Assembly: GCA_013042255.1 (NCBI GenBank)
Contig: JABDQK010000037.1
Location: forward strand, 1-6,629
Length of the DNA stretch: 6,629 nt
Source: Flavobacteriaceae bacterium
Lineage (GTDB): Bacteria; Bacteroidota; Bacteroidia; Flavobacteriales; Flavobacteriaceae
Reading direction: 5' to 3'
Both the position numbers and the translations under genes were made by a program. Each line of letters begins with the position of its first letter. Position 1 is the first letter of the stretch. A model generated the notes under the pieces. It saw only the letters and a program-made list of their open reading frames with translations, was not told where the DNA came from and ran no database searches. Of the stretch, positions 1 to 6,580 are shown one piece after another.

Positions 1-738
1 GAAGATCACAAATTGCTGTCGATTTATTTCACAGCCGGTTATCCCGAATTAGAGGACACGGTCCCCATTATTGAAAGATTGGAGAAATCAGGTGTTGACA
101 TGATTGAGATAGGTTTACCCTTCAGCGACCCCCTGGCCGACGGCCCTACCATACAGGAGAGTTCAACCGCTGCCCTTAAAAATGGAATGCATACACAGCT
201 CCTCTTTGAACAACTCAAGGATATTCGAAAAACAGTATCCATACCCCTTATCATCATGGGTTATTTTAATCCTGTTCTTCAGTATGGAGTAAAAGCATTT
301 TGCGAAAAATGTGAGGAGATTGGAATTGACGGACTCATTCTTCCCGACCTTCCCCTGGACGTCTACCAGGAGGAATACGAGGAGGTTTTCAGGGCTCATG
401 GTTTATTCAATATCTTTCTGATCACTCCTCAGACAAGTGATGATCGGATCAGAAAAATAGATGATGGTTCAGAGGGATTTATCTATATGGTGAGTTCTGC
501 CAGTACCACCGGGGCCAAGTCCGGTTTTGGTGAGGAGCAAAAGGAGTATTTTGATCGAATTGCGGCAATGGAACTCAAAAATCCTCAAATAGTAGGCTTT
601 GGAATAAGTAATGCGGCCACGTTTAATCAGGCGACTTCGAAAGCAAAAGGGGCCATCATCGGATCTGCCTTTATTAAAATGCTGACCGAAAAAGGAACTC
701 TGGGAATTGAAACTTTTATCAAATCCATAAAATCATAA
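1..738 (+). CDS. trpA: Tryptophan synthase alpha subunit, 5'-truncated by window edge
   Basis: TrpA cleaves indole-3-glycerol phosphate to indole and glyceraldehyde-3-phosphate in the cytoplasm and passes indole to TrpB. The reading frame is open from base 1 (EDHKLLSIYFTAGYP...), so the TTG at 13 is not the real start. By alignment to the Salmonella enzyme about 13 N-terminal residues lie outside the window. The catalytic pair is present: Glu in MIEIGLPFSD (codon at 106, Glu49 equivalent) and Asp in PLADGP (codon at 139, Asp60 equivalent). Also visible are the barrel strand GIDGLILPDLP, loop 6 as SSASTTGAK with the catalytic-loop Thr kept, and the phosphate-binding stretches VGFGIS and IIGSAF. 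The loop-6 residues equivalent to Arg179 and Gly181 are both Ser, which I believe is common in Bacteroidota. trpB and other trp genes are expected upstream. The next gene starts 2 bp after the stop, so they are probably co-transcribed. Confidence 0.97.
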   Translation, partial: EDHKLLSIYFTAGYPELEDTVPIIERLEKSGVDMIEIGLPFSDPLADGPTIQESSTAALKNGMHTQLLFEQLKDIRKTVSIPLIIMGYFNPVLQYGVKAFCEKCEEIGIDGLILPDLPLDVYQEEYEEVFRAHGLFNIFLITPQTSDDRIRKIDDGSEGFIYMVSSASTTGAKSGFGEEQKEYFDRIAAMELKNPQIVGFGISNAATFNQATSKAKGAIIGSAFIKMLTEKGTLGIETFIKSIKS

Positions 739-740
739 AA

Positions 741-962
741 TTGGAACTTCTTAATAACTGGAAATTAATGCTTTTGCTCTGCCTTACCCTGGGCTTTGCA
801 CCCTATTTTCCCGAACCCCATCTCTGGGGTAAACTCAAATGGGTTGCCGGTGGTGCTACCGGAATGGCCTTTATGGACTGGTTCGATCTTCTATTACACG
901 GCACCCCCTTTATATTATTGCTTCGGGCAGTCATTATTAAATTAAGAACCCCTAACCAATAG
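741..962 (+). CDS. Small conserved membrane-associated protein, function unknown
   Basis: This is a 73-residue protein with a hydrophobic N-terminal segment (about residues 9-23, LMLLLCLTLGFAPYF), a Trp/Gly-rich middle (HLWGKLKWVAGGATGMAFMDWFD, about 27-49), and a second hydrophobic stretch (about 55-68) ending in basic residues. It may cross or line the membrane twice. The start chosen is TTG at 741, two bases after the trpA stop. The only in-frame ATG nearby (768) would remove residues up to Lys9. Upstream the frame is open back to a TGA at 708 but holds no ATG. I recall similar short flavobacterial proteins carrying the database label 'RND transporter', but at 73 residues it cannot be an RND pump and that label looks like annotation drift. 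No catalytic motif is visible. Its position suggests transcription with trpA. No function is assigned. Confidence 0.75.
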   Translation: MELLNNWKLMLLLCLTLGFAPYFPEPHLWGKLKWVAGGATGMAFMDWFDLLLHGTPFILLLRAVIIKLRTPNQ

Positions 963-1008
963 GTGTTGAGAATTGTTTACATTTAATCCTTATTTGAGCC
1001 CTGATTCT

Positions 1009-2505
1009 ATGAAGAAGCTTTTTACACTCATTACTATATTTTGTATTGGAATAATGGCCTATCCGCAGGCCGATATTGCTATAAAATCACAGGTAAGACA
1101 TGCCATTGACGAGTTAGTACAATTTGTTGCTATCCCTAATGATGCGCTTGAAGAAGCTGACATCAACCGAAACCTTAGCTGGCTTACCACTCGTTTTAAT
1201 GATCGGGGATTTAATACTTCTGTGCTTCCCACAGAAGGGAGACCGCTGTTTTTTGCGGCCTTCCCAATGGAAGACGAGAAACCTACCATACTTATCTATA
1301 TGCATTTTGACGGGCAGTCAGTTGATCCTGCAAAATGGAACCAACCCAATCCCTACAAAGTAGAATTAAAATCCCTGGAAAACGGGGTTTTTACCTCCAG
1401 GCCGTTTGATGATTTGCAGGAAGATGTCAATTATGACTGGCGACTCTTTGGCAGGTCTACTTCGGATGATAAAGGACCCATTGTAATGTTACTGAACGCC
1501 ATTGATTTATTGCAGAAGGATAACAAAGAAATCCCGTTCAATATCAAGGTCATCCTCGATGGGGAGGAAGAAAAAAGCAGTAAACCATTGCCTAAAGCAG
1601 TAAAGGTTTACAAGGATCTTCTGGCCGCCGATTTTCTTATAATTAATGATGGCCCTGTGCATCCCTTGGGCAGCCCAACCGTGGTTTACGGTTGCCGTGG
1701 AATAACAACCTTGAGTCTTACCACCTACGGGCCTGAATTACCACAACACAGCGGCCATTACGGAAATTATGCCCCTAACCCGGGATTTCAGCTGGCGCAA
1801 CTGCTGGCAGGAATGAAAGATGCCGATGGAAAAGTGATTATTCCCGGATTTTACAGGGGGATTGAGATCGATGAGGCCACCATGGCTGTTTTAAAAAGCG
1901 TACCCGATGACGATTCAAAAATCAAAGAACATCTGGCTATTAATTCCCCCGATAAAGTAGGTGATTTTTACCAGGAATCACTACAATACCCTTCCCTGAA
2001 TATCCGCGGATTAGGGTCGGGCTGGATTGGAGAAAAAGCAAGGACCATTGTTCCGGCTACGGCTACAGCTGAAATCGATATCCGACTCGTACCGGAGTCT
2101 GATGGCACTACACTTAAGAAACTGGTAAGGTCTCATATTAAAGAGGAAGGATTTTACGTAACCGATTCTATCCCTACTCGGGAAGAGCGCTTAAATTACC
2201 CCAGGCTCATAACTGTGAAGGAGGGACCTGTAACTGATGCCTTCAGGACAGATTTGAAGAATGAATACGGAAATTTTTTAGTACGTAGTCTGGCGGAAGC
2301 TTTTGATAAGGAAGTGGTTCAAATCAGGATTATGGGAGGTACAGTGCCTATCGCCCCCTTTGTAAATGAATTGCAGATCCCGGCTTTTATCGTTCCCATG
2401 GTAAATCCGGATAACAACCAGCACAGTCCGAATGAAAATCTCAGGATTGGGCAACTCGCCTATGGTATTCAGGCATTTTATCAAATACTTAGCAACACCC
2501 TGTAA
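1009..2505 (+). CDS. Exported M20-family zinc metallopeptidase (dipeptidase/carboxypeptidase type)
   Basis: This is a 498-residue M20 peptidase. The ATG at 1009 is preferred over the TTG at 973 because it gives a clean signal peptide: MKK, a hydrophobic core LFTLITIFCIGIMA, then a likely cut after YPQA. There is no lipobox, so it is probably periplasmic. From this start the di-metal ligand set is complete: His99 and Asp101 in MHFDGQ, bridging Asp153 in GRSTSDDKGP, catalytic Glu187 and ligand Glu188 in DGEEEKSS, Asp214 in INDGP, and His472 in NQHSPNE. The inserted dimerisation ('lid') domain covers roughly 230-400 and carries His247 in the QHSGHYGNYAPNP motif, typical of the carnosinase/PepV/CPG2-like branch. 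The exact substrate cannot be read from sequence; peptides or N-acyl amino acids are plausible. It lies 46 bp after the preceding gene and converges on the BLUF gene, with no terminator seen between them. Confidence 0.93.
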   Translation: MKKLFTLITIFCIGIMAYPQADIAIKSQVRHAIDELVQFVAIPNDALEEADINRNLSWLTTRFNDRGFNTSVLPTEGRPLFFAAFPMEDEKPTILIYMHFDGQSVDPAKWNQPNPYKVELKSLENGVFTSRPFDDLQEDVNYDWRLFGRSTSDDKGPIVMLLNAIDLLQKDNKEIPFNIKVILDGEEEKSSKPLPKAVKVYKDLLAADFLIINDGPVHPLGSPTVVYGCRGITTLSLTTYGPELPQHSGHYGNYAPNPGFQLAQLLAGMKDADGKVIIPGFYRGIEIDEATMAVLKSVPDDDSKIKEHLAINSPDKVGDFYQESLQYPSLNIRGLGSGWIGEKARTIVPATATAEIDIRLVPESDGTTLKKLVRSHIKEEGFYVTDSIPTREERLNYPRLITVKEGPVTDAFRTDLKNEYGNFLVRSLAEAFDKEVVQIRIMGGTVPIAPFVNELQIPAFIVPMVNPDNNQHSPNENLRIGQLAYGIQAFYQILSNTL

Positions 2506-2508
2506 CAG

Positions 2509-2976
2509 TTAGAGGTTTTTGTAAAATTTTGATGCCGTTAGCAGCGTATATATATTATACCAGAATACTTTCGGGGTAAAATCGTTCTTTGTGGAAATAG
2601 TATCTAATGCCTTTCTGGCTTTACTAACCAATTCGGCCTTTTCCCCCAGGGCATAATCTTCCATCGAAATATATCCCATGTCCCAGGATTTAAACTGTCG
2701 CTCTGAAGTCCACCCTTTTGACAAAATTTCAAACTGGAAGTGACGCTTGTCTTTTTTTATTTTGGTGTATAGCTGTTCAACTATTGCTTTTTCACCCTCC
2801 AGGAGTTGTATAAAAAACCCCTGATCGAACACCAGACAGCCTGTAATATCATGCGGATTATTAAAACCAACAGCCTCATCAACAATTTCCATGATCTGCG
2901 AGGTGGTGAGGCCCTCTGCTGCCCTGGAGCGATAGGTTAGCTGGAAAACATTTTTATTTATACCATACGAATTCAT
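2509..2976 (-). CDS. Short BLUF-domain blue-light photoreceptor
   Basis: This is a 155-residue stand-alone BLUF protein, which binds FAD and senses blue light through a hydrogen-bond switch around the flavin. The domain covers about residues 9-102. Compared by eye with AppA, all photocycle residues are present at a constant offset of six: Tyr15 in LTYRSRAA (Tyr21), Asn39 before ITG (Asn45), Gln57 in FIQLLEG (Gln63), Trp98 and Met100 in SWDMGY (Trp104, Met106). The stretch KKDKRHFQFEIL is also typical. Residues 103-155 form a helical C-terminal cap, as in PixD/BlrB-like short BLUF proteins. There is no EAL, GGDEF, cyclase or DNA-binding domain, so output must act through a partner protein. The ATG lies 10 bp after the ppc stop on the same strand, which strongly suggests one transcript. 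Confidence 0.93.
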   Translation of the reverse strand: MNSYGINKNVFQLTYRSRAAEGLTTSQIMEIVDEAVGFNNPHDITGCLVFDQGFFIQLLEGEKAIVEQLYTKIKKDKRHFQFEILSKGWTSERQFKSWDMGYISMEDYALGEKAELVSKARKALDTISTKNDFTPKVFWYNIYTLLTASKFYKNL

Positions 2977-2986
2977 GACTTATTCA

Positions 2987-5533
2987 TCAGGCTGAATTTC
3001 TACTCGCATTAATATTGCCGTACAAAGACCGCGTTACGATTTTCTCATAAACATCTCTGTTTGAGGTTTCCTGGCTGATCTTATAAAGGGCGTATTGCTG
3101 AATGACCAATAACGGCAATACAATATTTTCCCTGATTTTTACAGATTCACGAGAAACTACCTCATTCTCCATAAGGATTTTGAAGTTACTGATTTTAAGT
3201 AGCATACGTTTAGAGAGTTCGTACTCTTCATGTAGCAATTCCCAAAACGCTCCGAACTCCGGATCATCTTTCATATATGCGGTAAGTTCAAAATAGGATT
3301 TAGAGAGAGACATCATACTATTGAGCATCAAAGCTTCAAAAAAGGGTACTTCCTTGTAGAGTTTTTTCAGTTCACTGAGCCTCCCTTGTTCTGCAAGGGT
3401 ATTGAGGGCTGTTCCAATGCCGTAATAGCCCGGAACGTTCTGTTTCAGCTGGCTCCAGGAGCCTACGAAAGATATGGCACGTAAATCGGAAAGTTCCAGT
3501 TTGGCCTTTTGTCCTCTCTTGCCGGGTCTGCTTCCAATGTTGGCCTTGGTATAATACTTCAGCGTACTTTTATTCTCCAGATAAGGAATAAATTTAGGGT
3601 GCTGTTTTAAGGCGTCGTACTTCTCATAACTCAACTGGGACAACTCTTCTATGAGTTTCCGCGAGGCCGCATTAATCACATGTTCTTTACCAAAGAGGTT
3701 ATTAGACAATCCTGCAGTGAGCAATTGTTCGGAATTATGAATAAACTGCTCTTTTGTCCCGTAGGTACTGGTAATCGTTTGACCCTGAATTGTAAGTTGA
3801 ATTTCATTATTGGCGATATCCCGTGTTTGCGAGGCATAGAAGCGATGTGTTTTACCTCCGCCCCTGGCAGGAGGACCACCCCTCCCATCAAAAAAGATGG
3901 CCTTATACCCGTGTTTTGAACATACTTTTGAAAGGGTTTCTTTCGTTTTAAATATAGACCAGTTAGCCTTGAGATAGCCTCCGTCTTTAGTACCATCTGA
4001 GAAACCTAGCATCATGGTTTGCTTCTGACCGCGTCTGGCCAGATGACTTTGGTATTCCGGAAGTGAAAACAGGGTATTCATGATCTCCTCAGATCGTTCC
4101 ATCCCTATCATAGTCTCAAAAAGTGGGACTATATCAAAGGAAATGTCCTCAGGCGCATAACCACACCAGCGAAACAGGGCATAAACAAAAAGCACCGAAC
4201 TGACATCTTCAGAATTGCTGATGATGTATCGGTTACAACCGTCTTCGCCGTTTTTTGCTTTGATAGCTTTTAACTGTTTAATGTTGCGAATCGTATCTTT
4301 CTGAATTTCGTCATCGAAATCCTTTTCCTCTAATCGCATCTCCTTATGAAGCAGGATGTCCATGAGTTTTTTCTCCGATATTTCAGAAAGAGATTCTTTT
4401 ACGATTCCCTGCTTTAAAAGGATTTGCTCAATCAATTGATAGTGCTTACTGTGGTCCTGCCTGATGTCAAGGGTAGCAAAATGAGTTCTGAAAATACTTA
4501 CCTTATCCATAAGCTTTTCGAGGTCCTCACTGTATAATCCCTGATACCGACTTTCAAGCATTTCACTGATCTCCTTCAGGGGGGCCATGATCTCATCAAA
4601 GCTCAGGGCCTTACCTGCGTCGAACATAGCAACATAGAGTTGGGCCTGCAATTGGTTAAGCGGTTTTTGAAGTCCTTTAAAAGTAAGTTTCTTCCTAAGT
4701 CTTTTTAGTTCATTGTAATAGCACTTCATCAGGGTAATCCTAAGCTCATCGGCTACACTTTTAGTAATTTCAGCCGTTACAAACGGGTTCCCATCGCGAT
4801 CTCCTCCGGGCCAGAATCCGAGTTTTAAAATATCATAGTTGACGAAATTTTCCTTGTGAACATTGGCTTTTATATAGCTGTAGAGCTCCCCAACCGCATC
4901 GTAGTAGATATTCCTCAGGATATAGATAATATTTTTGGCTTCCTCCAGGGGGGTTGGTTTTTTGGCATTGATCAAAGAAGTAAGGCCCAGTTGCTGCAAC
5001 ACCACATCAATGTCATTGATTTTATCCTCGAGAATCAATTGTCTTAACTCTTCAATAATATCAAGCACAGCCGGAGTATAGAATTGTGTGGGATGTGCAG
5101 TTAGGACTATCCGGGCACTAAATGACTCCAGTTGTTTCGATATTGCATTCCAGTTCTTCGTCTTGTCGACCATCTGGAAGTAATCCCTGATAGATCTCGA
5201 AGTGCTGTATTCGTGTAATTTGGGAAAAGCCGCATCCTCTACACTATCGTACAATACAACTTGTCGTTCCACGTATTGTATGATCCTGAACATAAAGTCG
5301 ATTTTATCCTTTTCGCTTGAAATCTCGGCGTAATTTTCAAAAAAATGATCGAGTATTTCCTGCGGCTTCAGGCCTGCTTGCAGTCCTTTTTCACATTGAT
5401 AAAAAAGCAGGGGGATCATTACCCCGATATTTTCAATATTTTGGTAGGGTAGGTTGAGAAACAAGCTGTTGTATACATAGAACTTGTTGGTGACCAGTTT
5501 TTTAAATTCTTCCAGGCGTTTGCTTTGTGGCAT
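2987..5533 (-). CDS. ppc: Phosphoenolpyruvate carboxylase
   Basis: This cytoplasmic enzyme converts PEP and bicarbonate to oxaloacetate and phosphate, refilling the TCA cycle. At 848 residues it is slightly shorter than the E. coli enzyme (883). Signature motifs run in order: VLTAHPTQ with catalytic His147, FWPGGDRDGNP (241-250), LDIRQD with Arg358, PLFET with Glu473, MLGFSDGTKDGG with Asp513 and Lys516, DGRGGPPARGGG with Arg551 and Arg557, GSRPGKR with Arg669, and DLRAI with Arg685. Two departures from the usual consensus stand out. The His before GRGG (E. coli His579) is Asp549, and the near-universal C-terminal NTG is NSA. The residues matching the E. coli aspartate-inhibition site are kept (Arg557, Lys745, Arg801, Asn846), so feedback control by aspartate or malate is plausible. 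ATG start at 5533; the BLUF gene follows after 10 bp. Confidence 0.97.
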   Translation of the reverse strand: MPQSKRLEEFKKLVTNKFYVYNSLFLNLPYQNIENIGVMIPLLFYQCEKGLQAGLKPQEILDHFFENYAEISSEKDKIDFMFRIIQYVERQVVLYDSVEDAAFPKLHEYSTSRSIRDYFQMVDKTKNWNAISKQLESFSARIVLTAHPTQFYTPAVLDIIEELRQLILEDKINDIDVVLQQLGLTSLINAKKPTPLEEAKNIIYILRNIYYDAVGELYSYIKANVHKENFVNYDILKLGFWPGGDRDGNPFVTAEITKSVADELRITLMKCYYNELKRLRKKLTFKGLQKPLNQLQAQLYVAMFDAGKALSFDEIMAPLKEISEMLESRYQGLYSEDLEKLMDKVSIFRTHFATLDIRQDHSKHYQLIEQILLKQGIVKESLSEISEKKLMDILLHKEMRLEEKDFDDEIQKDTIRNIKQLKAIKAKNGEDGCNRYIISNSEDVSSVLFVYALFRWCGYAPEDISFDIVPLFETMIGMERSEEIMNTLFSLPEYQSHLARRGQKQTMMLGFSDGTKDGGYLKANWSIFKTKETLSKVCSKHGYKAIFFDGRGGPPARGGGKTHRFYASQTRDIANNEIQLTIQGQTITSTYGTKEQFIHNSEQLLTAGLSNNLFGKEHVINAASRKLIEELSQLSYEKYDALKQHPKFIPYLENKSTLKYYTKANIGSRPGKRGQKAKLELSDLRAISFVGSWSQLKQNVPGYYGIGTALNTLAEQGRLSELKKLYKEVPFFEALMLNSMMSLSKSYFELTAYMKDDPEFGAFWELLHEEYELSKRMLLKISNFKILMENEVVSRESVKIRENIVLPLLVIQQYALYKISQETSNRDVYEKIVTRSLYGNINASRNSA

Positions 5534-5561
5534 AATAATTAACTGTACATGTTTGGTTGAA

Positions 5562-5611
5562 CCGATAGTCTAATCGGATTTAGCGCGGTAAATATCATCA
5601 ATAATCCGATT
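5562..5611 (-). repeat. Nested inverted repeats in the presumed ppc leader
   Basis: A perfect 9-base inverted repeat has arms AATCGGATT (5572-5580) and AATCCGATT (5603-5611) separated by 22 bases. The left arm also takes part in a second small hairpin, CCGAT (5562-5566) with ATCGG (5573-5577) around a 6-base loop. The two pairings share bases and exclude each other. A further palindrome, GGTTGAACC, lies at 5555-5563. The set lies between the candidate promoter and the ppc start, so it could be an RNA switch in the leader or a protein-binding site. The role is inferred only. Confidence 0.5.
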
Positions 5612-5638
5612 CTAACCCGTTTTGGAGAACCGAAATAA

Positions 5639-5668
5639 CAAAATAAGGCATACTGACAACAAAACCAA
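5639..5668 (-). promoter_or_regulatory. Candidate Bacteroidetes-type promoter for ppc-BLUF
   Basis: Read on the - strand, TTG (5668-5666) is followed after 19 bases by TTATTTTG (5646-5639), one mismatch from the Bacteroidetes -7 element TAnnTTTG. Transcription would begin near 5631, giving a leader of about 100 bases before the ppc ATG at 5533. It is the best match I found by eye in this gap, but such short elements are easily met by chance in A+T-rich DNA. Confidence 0.35.
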
Positions 5669-5770
5669 CAGCCTTCACAACAATGATTATCCCTTTCCCA
5701 TCCCCGGTCCTATATTGCAGATGTAATTATTGATAACAATTTTTCATTTTCACATAGTGTTCTCGTTAAA

Positions 5771-5803
5771 GGGTCCTGTTTTAAAGCAGGGCTCTTTTTT
5801 TTT
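5771..5803 (+). terminator. Intrinsic terminator, reading on the + strand
   Basis: An 8-bp stem GGGTCCTG (5771-5778) with CAGGGCTC (5787-5794) around an 8-base loop is followed directly by nine T (5795-5803). Two of the stem pairs are G-U in the + strand RNA. In the - strand RNA the same positions are A-C mismatches and the stem is followed only by UUUAA, so the structure works best for + strand transcripts. No + strand gene precedes it. It begins just past the 3' end of the - strand glycosylase gene (stop at 5806-5808), so it may also act weakly for that gene. Confidence 0.75.
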
Positions 5804-5805
5804 GC

Positions 5806-6465
5806 TCAGAAAAAGGATTTGTACTGCATCACCCGGAAGTCGAATGTATTAAAATCAGGACGAATCGCTTTAATTGCCTTATAAGCCTCCATGCTCCCTA
5901 CTGCGCGATTCGCTGCCCCCGACGGTGCAGTGAGTGAAACCGTACGAATGGTTCTCCGGGGAAGGTCGAGCTGAAACTCGTGAATCCGGGGAACTTCGGT
6001 CACAACAGCTTTTAAGCGTAACCCTTGTTCTTTGATTTGTTTTCTGAAGAGGTATTCAGGGCCGTTGGCACTATTTCCCCCTGTAAATAACAGAGTGTTA
6101 ATATTGGGGTATTCCCTGAGGTAGCCAACAATATCACGAAGTTCAATATCCTTCATCCCCAGATCTGAAGCATCCACTTTTTGTCGTCGTGCACTCTCTA
6201 CAATATCACATATGGCAATTCCCCTCTCGTGCAAAAACTGCTTGCGTTCTTCAATTGCTTTTTCAGAGGTTTCATAACTGAGGTTGAGATCAAAAATAGT
6301 GTCCAGAATACGCCAAAGCTGCCCGTCTCGGCTGCCGTAGCAGAAATTTACATCTCCGGGTTTCAACTCGCCCTGAGTAAAACGTGGCGGAGGTAATGTG
6401 CCTACAATCATCTTGGTGGCTCGATGAAAAAGGAAGGGCGGATATGGATGAGTATGGAGGAACAA
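5806..6465 (-). CDS. Uracil-DNA glycosylase superfamily protein (divergent)
   Basis: This 219-residue protein resembles the uracil/hypoxanthine DNA glycosylase superfamily, which removes deaminated bases from DNA. Visible parts are a first motif KMIVGTLPPPRF (18-29), the segment NFCYGSRDGQLWRIL (40-54) resembling the YY.hP.N.FW.I region of Mug/TDG- and hypoxanthine-glycosylase-like members, RGIAICDIVESARR (81-94), a hydrophobic strand LLFTGGNSANG (125-135), and the C-terminal loop SLTAPSGAANR (177-187), equivalent to the LPSxSPAN DNA-intercalation loop. The usual catalytic Asn/Asp cannot be placed with certainty; Asp47 is a candidate. No ATG lies between the upstream in-frame stop (6493-6495) and residue 19, so the TTG at 6465 is chosen. 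It keeps the N-terminal HPYPPFLF stretch that I recall as conserved in flavobacterial relatives. Activity is inferred from family resemblance only. Confidence 0.8.
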   Translation of the reverse strand: MFLHTHPYPPFLFHRATKMIVGTLPPPRFTQGELKPGDVNFCYGSRDGQLWRILDTIFDLNLSYETSEKAIEERKQFLHERGIAICDIVESARRQKVDASDLGMKDIELRDIVGYLREYPNINTLLFTGGNSANGPEYLFRKQIKEQGLRLKAVVTEVPRIHEFQLDLPRRTIRTVSLTAPSGAANRAVGSMEAYKAIKAIRPDFNTFDFRVMQYKSFF

Positions 6466-6529
6466 GGAATCTGAAACTTGGTGAACAAGGTACTATTTCT
6501 CCCCGACTAGTTCAAATACAGCTCCCCTT

Positions 6530-6541
6530 GCAACTTGTTGC
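6530..6541. repeat. Short palindrome in divergent intergenic region
   Basis: GCAAC-TT-GTTGC is a perfect 5-2-5 palindrome midway between the divergent starts of the glycosylase gene (6465) and the bTHX gene (6581). The 2-base spacer is too short for a stable RNA hairpin loop, so a dimeric protein-binding site would be the more natural reading. It is short enough to be chance. I found no convincing full promoter in the 115-bp gap; a partial -7-like TGTATTTG lies on the - strand at 6520-6513. Confidence 0.3.
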
Positions 6542-6580
6542 TTTGAGAAACAATAATTAACTTATAGAAAATTTCAAAAA

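Noticed and set aside
13..15. TTG at 13 as the start of trpA
   Set aside because: The frame is open to base 1 and the upstream residues EDHKL match the usual TrpA N-terminal region, so the gene simply begins outside the window.
966..996. Possible promoter ahead of the peptidase (TTG at 966-968 and TTTG at 993-996)
   Set aside because: Only the TTTG half of the -7 element matches and the TA part is missing; with the short gap, read-through from trpA is equally likely.
973..1008. TTG at 973 as start of the M20 peptidase
   Set aside because: It would place twelve extra residues (MFTFNPYLSPDS) before a normal MKK signal peptide. The ATG at 1009 fits better.
3676..3996. 106-residue open frame on the - strand inside ppc
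   Set aside because: It overlaps the most conserved PEP carboxylase segment in another frame; its sequence resembles no known protein and it is a shadow.
5683..5733. Small + strand frame of 16 residues (MIIPFPSPVLYCRCNY) ahead of the terminator, reminiscent of a leader peptide
   Set aside because: No run of one regulatory amino acid is seen, no + strand structural gene follows the terminator closely, and such a short frame is expected by chance.
6181..6396. 71-residue + strand frame opposite the glycosylase gene
   Set aside because: It is the antisense shadow of a well-supported coding frame and has no recognisable domain or start context.
6535..6570. Possible promoter for bTHX (TTG/TTTG near 6538-6545 with TATAGAAA at 6563-6570)
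   Set aside because: The -7 element does not match TAnnTTTG beyond the first two bases, so a promoter cannot be placed by eye.
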